From positions 62,001 to 126,000 of the forward strand of contig NZ_JAGMUK010000030.1 in the NCBI RefSeq assembly GCF_019049245.1: DNA of 64,000 nucleotides, given 5' to 3'. Source of the DNA: Streptomyces sp. AC555_RSS877 (lineage in GTDB: Bacteria > Actinomycetota > Actinomycetes > Streptomycetales > Streptomycetaceae). The notes under the pieces were generated by a model that searched no databases, had not been told where the DNA came from, and saw only the letters and a list, made by a program, of their open reading frames with translations. The translations under genes and the position numbers were made by a program. This document shows, piece after piece, positions 27,555-35,460 of the stretch (the stretch's first letter is position 1; each line of letters opens with the position of its first letter).

Positions 27555-28862
27555 CTACACCTTCTCGGGCCCCTCGGAACCTGCCGGTCCTTCGGAACCT
27601 GCCGGTCCTTCGGAACCTGCCGGTCCTTCGGAACCTGCCGGTCCTTCGGAACCTGCCGGTCCTTCGGGGCTTGCCGGTCCTTCGGGGCTTGCCGGCCCCT
27701 CGGAGTCCGCCGACTTCTCAGAAACCAGCGGGTCCTCGGAAGCCGCCAGCTTCTCGGAAACCGCCGGTTCCTCGTGGTCCGCCGGCTTCTCAGAAAGCAG
27801 CGGTTCCTCGGAAACCGCCGGCTTCTCGGGCAGCTCGGCTGCCAGCGCCGCCGCGGCCTGCACCAGCGGCAGTGCCAGCAACGCCCCCGCCCCTTCCCCG
27901 ACCGTCACTCCATGGTCGAGCAGCGGCTCCAGCGCCATCCGGTCCAGTGCCTTCGCCTGTCCCGGCTCCCCGCTGTTCTGTCCGGCGAGCCACCAGTCCG
28001 GTGCGCGGAACGCGATCCGCTGCCCCACCAGGGCACACGCGGCCACCACGACCCCGTCCAGAATCACCGGCATCTTCCGCACCGCGCTCTGCAACAGGAA
28101 GCCGGTGAGCGCGGCGAGGTCGGCCCCGCCCACCGTCGCCAGCAGCATCAACTGGTCGCCGAGCACCGGCCGGGCCCGCCTGAGCGCGTCCCGGATCGCC
28201 GCGCACTTGCGCATCCACGCGAGGTCGTCGATCGCCTGCCCGCCCCGACCGGTCACGACGGACGCGTCGGTACCGCACAGCGCGGCGATCAGCGCACCCG
28301 CCGCCGTGGTCCCGCCCACGCTCACATCGCCGAGCACGACCAGATCCGTACCGGAGTCGGCCTCCTCGTCGGCGACGGCGACCCCGGCCCGGAAGGCGGC
28401 CTCCGCCTCCTCCAGAGTCAGCGCGTCCTCGATGTCGATCCGCCCGCTGCCGCGCCGCACCCGGTGCCCTGTGACACCCGCGGGCAGCGTCTGCGGATCG
28501 CAGTCCAGCGCCATGTCGACCACCCGCACCGGCACGCCGAGCCGCCGGGCGAGCACGGACGCGGGCCGGCCGCCCTCCATGACCTCGCGCACCAAGTCGG
28601 CCGCACCGCCCGCGGGCCGTCCCGAGACGCCCAGTTCCGCGATGCCGTGGTCACCGGCGAACAGAACGACCCGCGGCCGTTCGATCGGCCGCACCGGCAC
28701 GGCCGACTGTGCCGCGGCCAGCCACTCACCCAGTTCGTCCAGCCGTCCCAGCGCTCCGGGCGGCACGATCTGACGCTCCCGGCGCGCCTCGGCGTCGCGG
28801 CGCACCCCGCCGTCGGGGCGCTCGATCAGATCGGTGAAGTCGTCGAGATTAAGCGAGCTCAT
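27555..28862 (-). CDS. cobT: nicotinate-nucleotide-dimethylbenzimidazole phosphoribosyltransferase with repetitive acidic tail
   Basis: CobT makes alpha-ribazole phosphate for the lower ligand of B12. The first 340 or so residues are the enzyme: LFAGDHGIAELGVSGRP, LVVLGDVSVGGTTAAGALIAAL, and the catalytic-Glu region DHGVTVGEGAGALLALPLV. The remaining 90 or so residues are not part of the fold: a low-complexity Ser/Glu/Pro/Lys/Ala tail ending in repeats of GPAGSE encoded by 18-base tandem units. The ATG at 28862 lacks a ribosome binding site and TACTGT ends 7 bases upstream, which suggests a leaderless transcript. It is divergent from a methyltransferase gene. cobU lies beyond that gene on the same strand. 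Confidence 0.94.
   Translation of the reverse strand: MSSLNLDDFTDLIERPDGGVRRDAEARRERQIVPPGALGRLDELGEWLAAAQSAVPVRPIERPRVVLFAGDHGIAELGVSGRPAGGAADLVREVMEGGRPASVLARRLGVPVRVVDMALDCDPQTLPAGVTGHRVRRGSGRIDIEDALTLEEAEAAFRAGVAVADEEADSGTDLVVLGDVSVGGTTAAGALIAALCGTDASVVTGRGGQAIDDLAWMRKCAAIRDALRRARPVLGDQLMLLATVGGADLAALTGFLLQSAVRKMPVILDGVVVAACALVGQRIAFRAPDWWLAGQNSGEPGQAKALDRMALEPLLDHGVTVGEGAGALLALPLVQAAAALAAELPEKPAVSEEPLLSEKPADHEEPAVSEKLAASEDPLVSEKSADSEGPASPEGPASPEGPAGSEGPAGSEGPAGSEGPAGSEGPAGSEGPEKV
27568..27711. repeat. eight tandem 18-bp units in the 3' end of cobT
   Basis: Eight 18-base units follow each other without gaps: GGCCCCTCGGAACCTGCC, four of GGTCCTTCGGAACCTGCC, two of GGTCCTTCGGGGCTTGCC, and GGCCCCTCGGAGTCCGCC. 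They encode the six-residue repeats at the CobT C terminus. A more degenerate Ser-Glu-rich stretch continues to about 27840. Four identical units in a row predict slippage or recombination variability between strains. Confidence 0.95.
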
Positions 28863-28930
28863 TCGCCGAACAGTACCGGCCCTGATCGAACACGGCGGCG
28901 CCACATCGCCACGACGACCGCGCGACGTCG

Positions 28931-28959
28931 TTGCACTCAAGATCGGCATCCCATACGTT
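28931..28959 (+). promoter_or_regulatory. candidate promoter of the methyltransferase gene
   Basis: TTGCAC (28931-28936) and TACGTT (28954-28959) are separated by 17 bases, about 40 bases upstream of the ATG at 29000. The pattern fits a vegetative promoter. Confidence 0.4.
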
Positions 28960-28999
28960 CCGTTTTGCAGAGGAATGTCGTACGTCACCGGGAGCCGCC

Positions 29000-29782
29000 A
29001 TGTCAGCATCCCCCGCGCCCTCCGTACGGCGCCTTCGCTCCACCGCCCGGGCCATGCTGCGGTTCCCCGAACCGGAGAGCTGGCTGGACGTGGGCACGGG
29101 CGAGGCCCTCTTCCCCGAGACGGCCAGGAACGTCTTCCCCTACACGTCCTTCGACGGTCTGGACGCCACGTCCCGAGTCGAGTGGGCGCGCTGGGCGGAA
29201 CGCGTCGAGGAGGCCCACGTGGGCCAGTTGACGGACCCTCGGATCACCGCCCGCCTCCGCGCCCGCTACGACGTGGTCAGCCTGCTCCACCACCTGCCGC
29301 ACACCCCCGACCCGCGCGCGGAACTCCGCGCCGCCCTCACCGTGCTCCGCCCCGGCGGTCACCTGCTCCTCGAACTGCCCGACCCGCACTGCGCGTTCGC
29401 GAGACTTCTGGGCAGGCGGTGGCACGCCCATCCCCGGCCAGGGGCCCCTCCCTTGACGGCCCTGGACGACCTCTGCGCACAACTGGAGGCCCATGGCTGC
29501 ACGATCGTCACGACGGACCGCCGCGCCGCGCACGTCCCTCACGACCTGTCGTCCGCCCTGTCCCAGGTCCTGCCCAGGTCCCTGCCCCCGTGGGTGACCA
29601 CGTCCCTGCTGGCCGCGGCCAGGGCGACGGACCACGCCCTGGCCCCCCTCCTCAGCCGCACCCGCTTCTCGAACACCTACCGCGTGATCGCCCGCAGCAA
29701 CGAGCTCAGCCCCGTAGTACCAGCGCCTGTCCCGCCACCACCAGCAGAACCTGCTCGCACTCGGCCGCGAACGCCGCGTTGA
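29000..29782 (+). CDS. class I SAM-dependent methyltransferase
   Basis: The 260-residue protein shows a Rossmann methyltransferase core: SWLDVGTGEALFPETAR (motif I), a downstream FDGLDAT acidic strand, YDVVSLLHHLPHTPDP (post-motif region), and LRPGGHLLLELPDP. It transfers a methyl group from S-adenosylmethionine; the acceptor is unknown. The ATG at 29000 has GGGAG five bases upstream. The Pro-rich C terminus overlaps the end of the convergent cobU gene by 77 bases. It sits between cobT and cobU but nothing links it to B12 synthesis apart from position. Confidence 0.82.
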   Translation: MSASPAPSVRRLRSTARAMLRFPEPESWLDVGTGEALFPETARNVFPYTSFDGLDATSRVEWARWAERVEEAHVGQLTDPRITARLRARYDVVSLLHHLPHTPDPRAELRAALTVLRPGGHLLLELPDPHCAFARLLGRRWHAHPRPGAPPLTALDDLCAQLEAHGCTIVTTDRRAAHVPHDLSSALSQVLPRSLPPWVTTSLLAAARATDHALAPLLSRTRFSNTYRVIARSNELSPVVPAPVPPPPAEPARTRPRTPR

Positions 29783-30908
29783 GGCGTCCGAGCTCGTCCC
29801 GGTAGCGCCGTCCGGAGGCGGTGGCCGGGACGATGCCCGAGCCGACCTCGTTCGACACGGCGACGACGGTCCGGCGCGTGGTCCGCACAGCCTCCGTCAC
29901 CTCCACCACGCGCGCCCGCAGCGCCCGCTCCCCGCCGTCGGCCCACTCCGCGTCGTCCCACGCCCCGACGGCATCCATGGCGTCCGTCAGCCACAGGGAC
30001 AGGCAGTCGATGAGCAGCGGCGGCCCGTCGTCCTTCAGCAGGGGCACCAGGTCGCACGTCTCGGCCGTACGCCAAGAGACAGGACGCCGCTCCCGGTGCG
30101 TGGTGACCCGCGCGGCCCACTCGCCGTCCCCGTTGCGGGTCCCGCCGGTCGCGACGTACAGCACATCCGGAAAGGCCTCCAGGCGCCGTTCGGCCTCCAC
30201 CGACTTCCCGGACCGCGCACCGCCCAGCACCAGCGTCCGCCGCGGCACATCCGGTACGTCCTCGTAGGCACCGACCGCCAGCGTGGTCCCGTCCGGCACC
30301 GCCCGCGCCCCGGCCGCGCCGAGCCGCCGCCCCAACTCGGCACCCGGCGGCACGTCGTGGTCGAGATGGACGGCGACGACGTCCGTCGTCGGCCCGAGCG
30401 CCCCCACGGCCCGCAGCCTGGCGAGCGCGTCCGGCCGCCCCCCGACGTCGGCGAGCACCATGTCGTACGCCTCGGCGGACCCGTTCTCCAGCCCGGCCGG
30501 CGCACCTGCGGGCGGCAGATACAGCAGCCGCTGCCCGTCAGGGCCGGTCACGGCGTATCCGGTCCCGGGCGCGTCCATCGCCACCGCCCGCACCCGATGC
30601 CCCGTCAGCAGGGTCAACTCCCGTCCGTCCGGCACTCGTGCGGGTTGCGGCAGCCCGGCCGGCACCTCGACCGCCGGCCCGTCGTGCGGATGCGACAGCA
30701 GCACCTGCCGTACGCCGCCCAGCGAATGCCCCGCCCGCGCCGCCGCGAACGCCGCCCCCGGGGTCAGGTCGAGCAGCAGCGTCCCGTCCACGAGCAGCGA
30801 GGTCGCCGCCCGCGCGTCCGCGCCGAGCGCGGTCGCGCAGGCAGCACAGGGACAGTCCGGGCGAGGGAGCCCCGCGGGGCCGCCGGTGCCGAGCAAAGTA
30901 ACGTCCAC
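29706..30908 (-). CDS. cobU: CobU (adenosylcobinamide kinase/guanylyltransferase) fused to a metallo-beta-lactamase-like domain
   Basis: The protein has 400 residues in two parts. Residues about 225-400 are CobU, which phosphorylates adenosylcobinamide and then adds GMP: the P-loop LGGARSGKS (229-236), YVATGGTRNGDGEW, and SNEVGSGIVP. Residues 1-215 resemble a PhnP/metallo-beta-lactamase fold (VTLLGTGGPAGLPRPDCPCAAC, LLLDLTPGA, LSHPHDGPA, HLDHDVPPG). The usual HxHxDH metal motif reads HPHDGP, so the Asp and last His are missing and hydrolase activity is doubtful. The GTG at 30908 is the start. The fusion may be common in Streptomyces; I have not checked. Confidence 0.9.
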   Translation of the reverse strand: MDVTLLGTGGPAGLPRPDCPCAACATALGADARAATSLLVDGTLLLDLTPGAAFAAARAGHSLGGVRQVLLSHPHDGPAVEVPAGLPQPARVPDGRELTLLTGHRVRAVAMDAPGTGYAVTGPDGQRLLYLPPAGAPAGLENGSAEAYDMVLADVGGRPDALARLRAVGALGPTTDVVAVHLDHDVPPGAELGRRLGAAGARAVPDGTTLAVGAYEDVPDVPRRTLVLGGARSGKSVEAERRLEAFPDVLYVATGGTRNGDGEWAARVTTHRERRPVSWRTAETCDLVPLLKDDGPPLLIDCLSLWLTDAMDAVGAWDDAEWADGGERALRARVVEVTEAVRTTRRTVVAVSNEVGSGIVPATASGRRYRDELGRLNAAFAAECEQVLLVVAGQALVLRG

Positions 30909-30960
30909 AGCCCGATTCTCGCCGGTCACCGCTGGACCTGCGCGACCGGGACGTCCCTCA

Positions 30961-30989
30961 GGGGCGCGGGGCAGCGCGTGACCGGCCAC
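30961..30989 (+). repeat. dispersed GC-rich intergenic repeat, degenerate copy 4
   Basis: GGGGCGCGGGGCAGCGCGTG followed by ACCGGCCAC lies upstream of cobU. It matches the 5' half of the other copies but diverges after the GCGGGG core. Confidence 0.45.
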
Positions 30990-31120
30990 AAAGTACGCGC
31001 ACCGCGACCACGACCCGCACTCTGACAACAGCTCACCCAGCGGAGCGAATAGGCTGCGGGCAGGAGCCGGACCAAGATCCGGTTCCCGCTGTGCAATGTG
31101 CTCACATCAGGGAGGCGTAC

Positions 31121-31333
31121 ATGGCGGCATGGACGTGGCGGTTCGAGAAGTCCGACGGCAGCGAGGTACAGCCCGCGGTGGTGCCGGAGGAGTTCACCAC
31201 ACAGGGGGACGCCGAGTCCTGGATCGGGGAGTTCTGGAAGGAACTCCTCGAAGGCGGCGCGGACCAGGTGCACCTGTTCGAGGACGGTACGAAGATCTAC
31301 GGTCCGATGAGCCTGCACGCCCAGGAGGCGTAG
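31121..31333 (+). CDS. small conserved acidic protein
   Basis: The protein has 70 residues starting MAAWTWRFEKSDGSEV, with GGGAGG before the ATG at 31121. It is acidic, aromatic-rich (WTWRF, SWIGEFWKEL) and ends YGPMSLHAQEA. Its length and composition look like a small conserved actinobacterial protein that folds as a compact domain. No function is known to me. A strong hairpin follows the stop. Confidence 0.8.
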   Translation: MAAWTWRFEKSDGSEVQPAVVPEEFTTQGDAESWIGEFWKELLEGGADQVHLFEDGTKIYGPMSLHAQEA

Positions 31334-31336
31334 CCG

Positions 31337-31367
31337 GAAGGGGCGGCCGGATCCCGGCCGCCCCTTC
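31337..31367. terminator. bidirectional terminator
   Basis: A 14-bp perfect stem (31337-31350 with 31354-31367) with an ATC loop lies between the convergent small acidic gene and a methyltransferase gene. Confidence 0.88.
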
Positions 31368-31390
31368 TCGTCATCCGTCCGATGTGCGGG

Positions 31391-32176
31391 TCAGCCCCGT
31401 ACCCCGCACAGGTGCAGCAGCGCCGCGACCCCCCGGTACGGGTCCGTCCGCCCGGCCCGCTCCTCGACCGTCAGCAGCGTCTCCACGTCGCCCGGCATCT
31501 CCGCCCCGTCCGCCGCGGTGTCGGTGAAGACCCGGACGCCGTACCAGGCATGCAGGGGTGCCCCGATGCCCGCGAGGGTCGCGGTCAGGGTCGCCAGGCG
31601 GTCGGCGCGTACGTCGAGGCCGAGACGGTTCGTGTACGCGGTGGTGTCGAAGGCGGCCAGCGCCCCCGCCCAGTCGCCCGCCAGCCCCGGCCGCATGGCC
31701 AGCGCGTCCGCGTTGCGCACGAGCAGCGAGAGCAACCCACCCTGGGCGAGCATCCGGGCCAGCCCCGCCAGCAGCGGATCCGGCTCCTCGACGTACATCA
31801 GGACGCCGTGACACAGCACGACGTCGAAGCTGCCCGGCAGGAAGTGCACCCCGGTGTCCCGGCCGTCGCTCTGGACGAGCCGCACCCGCTCCCTGATCCC
31901 CTCCGGCTCGGCGGCCAGCGCCTCCCGGGCGGCGGAGATCATGGTGCTGTCCTGCTCGACGCCGGTGACCTGATGCCCGGCCCGGGCCAGCCGCAGGGCC
32001 TGCGTGCCCTGGCCCATCCCCACGTCGAGCACCCGCAGGCGCTGCCCCACCGGGAACCGCCCGACTATCTGCTCGTCGAGCTGCCGGGCCACCAGCTCCT
32101 GTCGTACGACGTCCCGCAGTCCGCCCAGCTTGTCCAGCCAGGCTCCCGCGCCCCCGGTGAACGGCGTAGTGCTCAG
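31391..32176 (-). CDS. SAM-dependent methyltransferase (SmtA-like), CTG start proposed
   Basis: The 261-residue protein carries class I methyltransferase motifs: LRVLDVGMGQGTQALRLARAGHQVTGVEQD (motif I and the acidic end of strand 2), FDVVLCHGVLMYVEEPDP, and LAQGGLLSLLVRN. No ATG, GTG or TTG gives a sensible N terminus. The family start (x-STTPFTGGAGAWLD) falls on a CTG at 32176, with GGAGAG seven bases upstream, and this CTG overlaps the stop of the preceding gene as CTGA. I therefore propose a CTG start with translational coupling. The alternative is an upstream start inside the preceding gene. Acceptor unknown. Confidence 0.82.
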   Translation of the reverse strand: MSTTPFTGGAGAWLDKLGGLRDVVRQELVARQLDEQIVGRFPVGQRLRVLDVGMGQGTQALRLARAGHQVTGVEQDSTMISAAREALAAEPEGIRERVRLVQSDGRDTGVHFLPGSFDVVLCHGVLMYVEEPDPLLAGLARMLAQGGLLSLLVRNADALAMRPGLAGDWAGALAAFDTTAYTNRLGLDVRADRLATLTATLAGIGAPLHAWYGVRVFTDTAADGAEMPGDVETLLTVEERAGRTDPYRGVAALLHLCGVRG

Positions 32177-32772
32177 GGCCGCTCTCCGCGCTTGACCTGC
32201 GGCTTCGGCAGCCGGAGCCGGCGCATCTGGAGGGAGCGCATCAGCGCGTAGGCGACGGCACCGCGCTTGTTGGCGTCCGGGAAGCGCTCGGCCAGCCGCT
32301 TCTTCAGGCGGACGCCGCTGAGGACCGAGTCGAGCACGATCAGCACGATCACGACCAGCCACAGCAGCAGCGCGATGCTCTGCAGCGCGCCCACCCGCAC
32401 CATGCTCAGCACGAGGATGACCACGGCCATCGGCAGGAAGAACTCGGCGATGTTGAACCGCGAGTCGATGAAGTCGCGCGCGAACTTGCGCACCGGGCCC
32501 TTGTCACGCGCGGGGAGGTACCGCTCGTCACCGCCGGCGAGCGCCTGGCGCTGCTTCTCCATCTGCGCACGTCGCTCGTCGCGCTGACGCTTGGAGGCCT
32601 CCTTGCGCGACGTCGGCGTGGTGGCCACGCTGCGGCGCTGGGTCTGGGCCTCACTCCGCTTGGGAGTGGGGCGACCCTTCTTGGCCTGCGGGTCACGGGT
32701 CTGCTTGGAGTCGGTCAGCGGCGCCTTGTCGGCGGCCGGTGCCTTCTCATCCTTGGCGCGGCTACGGAACAC
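32173..32772 (-). CDS. DUF3043 family membrane protein
   Basis: The 199-residue protein starts VFRSRAKDEKAP at a GTG (32772). The first 85 residues are a long charged arm rich in Lys, Arg, Gln and Ala. Two hydrophobic segments follow (about residues 110-128 and 131-150), then a basic tail (LRLPKPQVKRGERP). This is the layout of actinobacterial DUF3043 proteins. It is coupled to the following methyltransferase by a CTGA overlap. An ATG at 32802 could extend it by ten residues. It is divergent from pspA. Function unknown. Confidence 0.82.
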   Translation of the reverse strand: MFRSRAKDEKAPAADKAPLTDSKQTRDPQAKKGRPTPKRSEAQTQRRSVATTPTSRKEASKRQRDERRAQMEKQRQALAGGDERYLPARDKGPVRKFARDFIDSRFNIAEFFLPMAVVILVLSMVRVGALQSIALLLWLVVIVLIVLDSVLSGVRLKKRLAERFPDANKRGAVAYALMRSLQMRRLRLPKPQVKRGERP

Positions 32773-33058
32773 AAAACCCAAGGGTACGGGGTGCGGGGGC
32801 ATGGACCCCAGTCCGGTGGGGAACGATCCGGCAACACCGGTCGTCTCTAGGGGGACAGAAGGGGACGCGGACGCCGGGTGAACCTCTGCTCACCCTGAAG
32901 GTCACCTACTCCTTACGCCGGAGCAGCGCCTTGGTCAGTCGTCCTTGGGGATGAGCGCATCAGTCCCCGAACAGTGCGGTAATGGATGCAGGGCCCGTAC
33001 TGTGGGTTCTGTCGCAGAGCTGGAGCTGGAAGTCGTCAGAAGGGGGCGCGCGAAGCCC

Positions 33059-33853
33059 ATGAGCGGTGTCATGAAGCGTATGGGGATGATCTTCCGCGCG
33101 AAGGCGAACAAGGCCCTGGACAGGGCCGAGGACCCGCGCGAAACCCTCGATTACTCGTACCAGAAGCAGCTGGAGCTGCTGCAGAAGGTGCGCCGCGGTG
33201 TCGCCGACGTGGCGACCTCGCGCAAGCGCCTCGAACTCCAGCTGAACCAGCTGCAGTCGCAGTCCTCCAAGCTGGAGGACCAGGGCCGCAAGGCGCTCGC
33301 GCTGGGTCGTGAGGACCTCGCCCGCGAGGCGCTGTCCCGTCGCGCCGCCCTCCAGCAGCAGGTGACGGATCTGGAGACCCAGCACTCCACGCTCCAGGGC
33401 GAGGAGGAGAAACTCACCCTGGCGGCCCAGCGGCTCCAGGCCAAGGTCGACGCCTTCCGCACCAAGAAGGAGACGATCAAGGCCACGTACACCGCGGCGC
33501 AGGCCCAGACCCGCATCGGCGAGGCGTTCTCCGGCATCTCCGAGGAGATGGGCGACGTCGGACTGGCGATACAGCGTGCCGAGGACAAGACGGCCCAGCT
33601 CCAGGCGCGGGCCGGAGCCATCGACGAACTGCTCGCCTCCGGCGCTCTGGACGACCAGTCCGGCATGCACAAGGACGACATCCAGGCCGAGCTTGACCGG
33701 CTCTCCGGTGGTACGGATGTAGAGCTGGAACTGCAGCGCATGAAGGCGGAGCTGGCCGGCGGCACCTCGTCCCAGCAGGCCATCGAAGGTGGCACGAGCC
33801 AGCAGCAGTCCCAGCAGCAGCCGCAGGACACCCCGCGCTTCGACAAGCAGTAG
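33059..33853 (+). CDS. pspA: PspA/IM30 family membrane stress protein
   Basis: PspA is a peripheral, coiled-coil, ESCRT-III-like protein that protects the inner membrane under envelope stress. The 264-residue protein is almost entirely helical: the amphipathic N terminus MKRMGMIFRAKANKALDRA, then the family motif EDPRETLDYSYQKQ and LLQKVRRGVADVATSRKRLE, and a Gln/Ser-rich tail (QQQSQQQPQD). The ATG at 33059 is used; MKRMG five codons later is possible. PspAA and a two-component pair follow on the same strand, which suggests an envelope stress operon. Confidence 0.93.
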   Translation: MSGVMKRMGMIFRAKANKALDRAEDPRETLDYSYQKQLELLQKVRRGVADVATSRKRLELQLNQLQSQSSKLEDQGRKALALGREDLAREALSRRAALQQQVTDLETQHSTLQGEEEKLTLAAQRLQAKVDAFRTKKETIKATYTAAQAQTRIGEAFSGISEEMGDVGLAIQRAEDKTAQLQARAGAIDELLASGALDDQSGMHKDDIQAELDRLSGGTDVELELQRMKAELAGGTSSQQAIEGGTSQQQSQQQPQDTPRFDKQ

Positions 33854-33885
33854 ACCCGGCCGGGGCCCACGCCTAGGAGGGCGAC

Positions 33886-34164
33886 GTGATCGTACGGATC
33901 ATGGGAGAGGGGCAGGTGAGGCTGGCCGACGGCCACCTCACCGAGCTGAACAGGCTGGACGACGAGCTCCTGACCGAGATGGAGAACGGCGACGGGTCCG
34001 GCTTCCGCCGCACCCTGCAGGCCCTGCTCTCCAAGGTCCGCGAACTGGGCGAGCCCCTGCCCGACGACTCCCTGGAACCGTCCGAACTCATCCTCCCGTC
34101 GCCGGACGCGACGCTGGAGGAGGTACGGAAGATGCTGCGCGACGACGGTCTGATCCCGGGGTGA
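33886..34164 (+). CDS. pspAA: PspA-associated protein PspAA
   Basis: The small protein (92 residues) starts MIVRIMGEGQVRLADG at the GTG 33886, with TAGGAGG before it. It matches the PspAA family, found after pspA in actinobacteria: short beta-rich start, then helical acidic region (NRLDDELLTEMENG) and LPSPDATLEEVRKMLRDDGLIPG. It is soluble. PspAA is thought to partner PspA; its mechanism is unknown. It follows pspA by 32 bases and precedes the histidine kinase gene. Confidence 0.85.
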   Translation: MIVRIMGEGQVRLADGHLTELNRLDDELLTEMENGDGSGFRRTLQALLSKVRELGEPLPDDSLEPSELILPSPDATLEEVRKMLRDDGLIPG

Positions 34165-34230
34165 GGTGACGGGGAACGTACAGGTGGCCCCCGTTCCGCC
34201 GCCCGCGGGCCCCCCGTACCGTGGGCAGAC

Positions 34231-35460
34231 GTGAGCACCATCGAGCAGGCCCGGCGTCACCTCAGAGCGCACCCCTTGGCGCTGGACGCGGCCCTGGCGG
34301 CCGGCGTACTCGCGTGCATGGTGGCCGGCTCGTTCGTGGACCCGCACGGTGAGCGCGACGTCAGCTGGGGCTTCCGTACGCCCGACCCCCTCGGCCTGGT
34401 CCTCATCGCCCTCGGCGCCGCCGCGCTGGTGTTCCGCCGCCGCGCCCCCCTGACGGTCCTCGCCCTCACCGGCACCGTCTCCCTCGTCGCGGCCGTCGCC
34501 AGCGACCCCCGCGCCCCCGTCGCCATGTCCGCGGTCATCGCCCTCTACACCGTCGCCGCCTCCACCGACCGCCCCACGACCTGGCGGGTCGGCCTGCTCA
34601 CCATGACCGTCCTCACCGGCGCCTCCATGCTCGCCGGCCCTCTGCCGTGGTACGCCCAGGAGAACCTCGCGATCTTCGCCTGGACCGGCATCGGCGCCAC
34701 CGCGGGCGACGCCGTCCGCAGCCGCCGCGCCTTCATCCATGCCATCAGGGAGCGCGCCGAACGGGCCGAGCGCACGCGCGAGGAGGAGGCCCGCCGCCGG
34801 GTCGCCGAGGAACGCCTGCGCATCGCCCGCGACCTGCACGACGTGGTCGCCCACCACATCGCCCTGGTCAACGTCCAGGCCGGCGTCGCCGCCCATGTCA
34901 TGGACAAGCGGCCCGACCAGGCCAAGGAGGCCCTGGGCCACGTACGGGAGGCAAGCCGCTCGGCGCTGAACGAACTGCGGGCCACCGTCGGTCTGCTGCG
35001 CCAGTCCGGCGACCCGGAGGCCCCGACCGAACCCGCCCCCGGCCTGGCCCGGCTCGACGAACTCGTCGGCACCTTCCGCAGCGCGGGACTGCACGTCGAG
35101 GTGGCCCGCGCGGACCAGGGCACCACCCTGCCCGCCGCCGTCGACCTGGCCGCCTACCGCGTCATCCAGGAAGCCCTCACCAACGTGCAGAAACACGCCG
35201 GAGCCGAGGTCAAGGCCGAGGTCAGCGTCGTGCGCGTCGGACCGAACGTCGAGATCACCGTCCTCGACAACGGCGCCGGCGAGGAACCGGACCCCGAGAC
35301 CGGCGGCGGCCACGGCCTGCTCGGCATGCGGGAGCGCGTCACCGCCCTGCGCGGCACCCTCACCACCGGTCCCCGCTACGGAGGCGGTTTCCGCGTCCAT
35401 GCGATCCTGCCGATCAAGACCCGCACAGCAGTCACCGGAAAGCCGGGGGAATCCGTATGA
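34231..35460 (+). CDS. sensor histidine kinase (HisKA_3/NarL-LiaS type)
   Basis: The 409-residue kinase has four to five membrane segments in residues 15-160, no large extracellular loop, then the HisKA_3 dimerisation helix with phospho-acceptor His203 in RIARDLHDVVAHHIALVNVQ. An ATPase domain follows (VIQEALTNVQKHAG N-box, ITVLDNGAGE, HGLLGMRERV). The GTG at 34231 is used; TACCGT ends 8 bases upstream. It overlaps the response regulator by ATGA. The intramembrane sensing layout and position after pspA suggest a role in envelope stress, which is inference. Confidence 0.94.
   Translation: MSTIEQARRHLRAHPLALDAALAAGVLACMVAGSFVDPHGERDVSWGFRTPDPLGLVLIALGAAALVFRRRAPLTVLALTGTVSLVAAVASDPRAPVAMSAVIALYTVAASTDRPTTWRVGLLTMTVLTGASMLAGPLPWYAQENLAIFAWTGIGATAGDAVRSRRAFIHAIRERAERAERTREEEARRRVAEERLRIARDLHDVVAHHIALVNVQAGVAAHVMDKRPDQAKEALGHVREASRSALNELRATVGLLRQSGDPEAPTEPAPGLARLDELVGTFRSAGLHVEVARADQGTTLPAAVDLAAYRVIQEALTNVQKHAGAEVKAEVSVVRVGPNVEITVLDNGAGEEPDPETGGGHGLLGMRERVTALRGTLTTGPRYGGGFRVHAILPIKTRTAVTGKPGESV

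Noticed and set aside
27568..27711. CRISPR-like array
   Set aside because: The units are directly adjacent without spacers and are in frame within cobT; it is a coding tandem repeat.
26172..29231. 1,019-codon plus-strand open frame across several genes
   Set aside because: It crosses opposing genes and the cobT repeats, with Arg/Pro-rich low-complexity product; a high-GC artefact.
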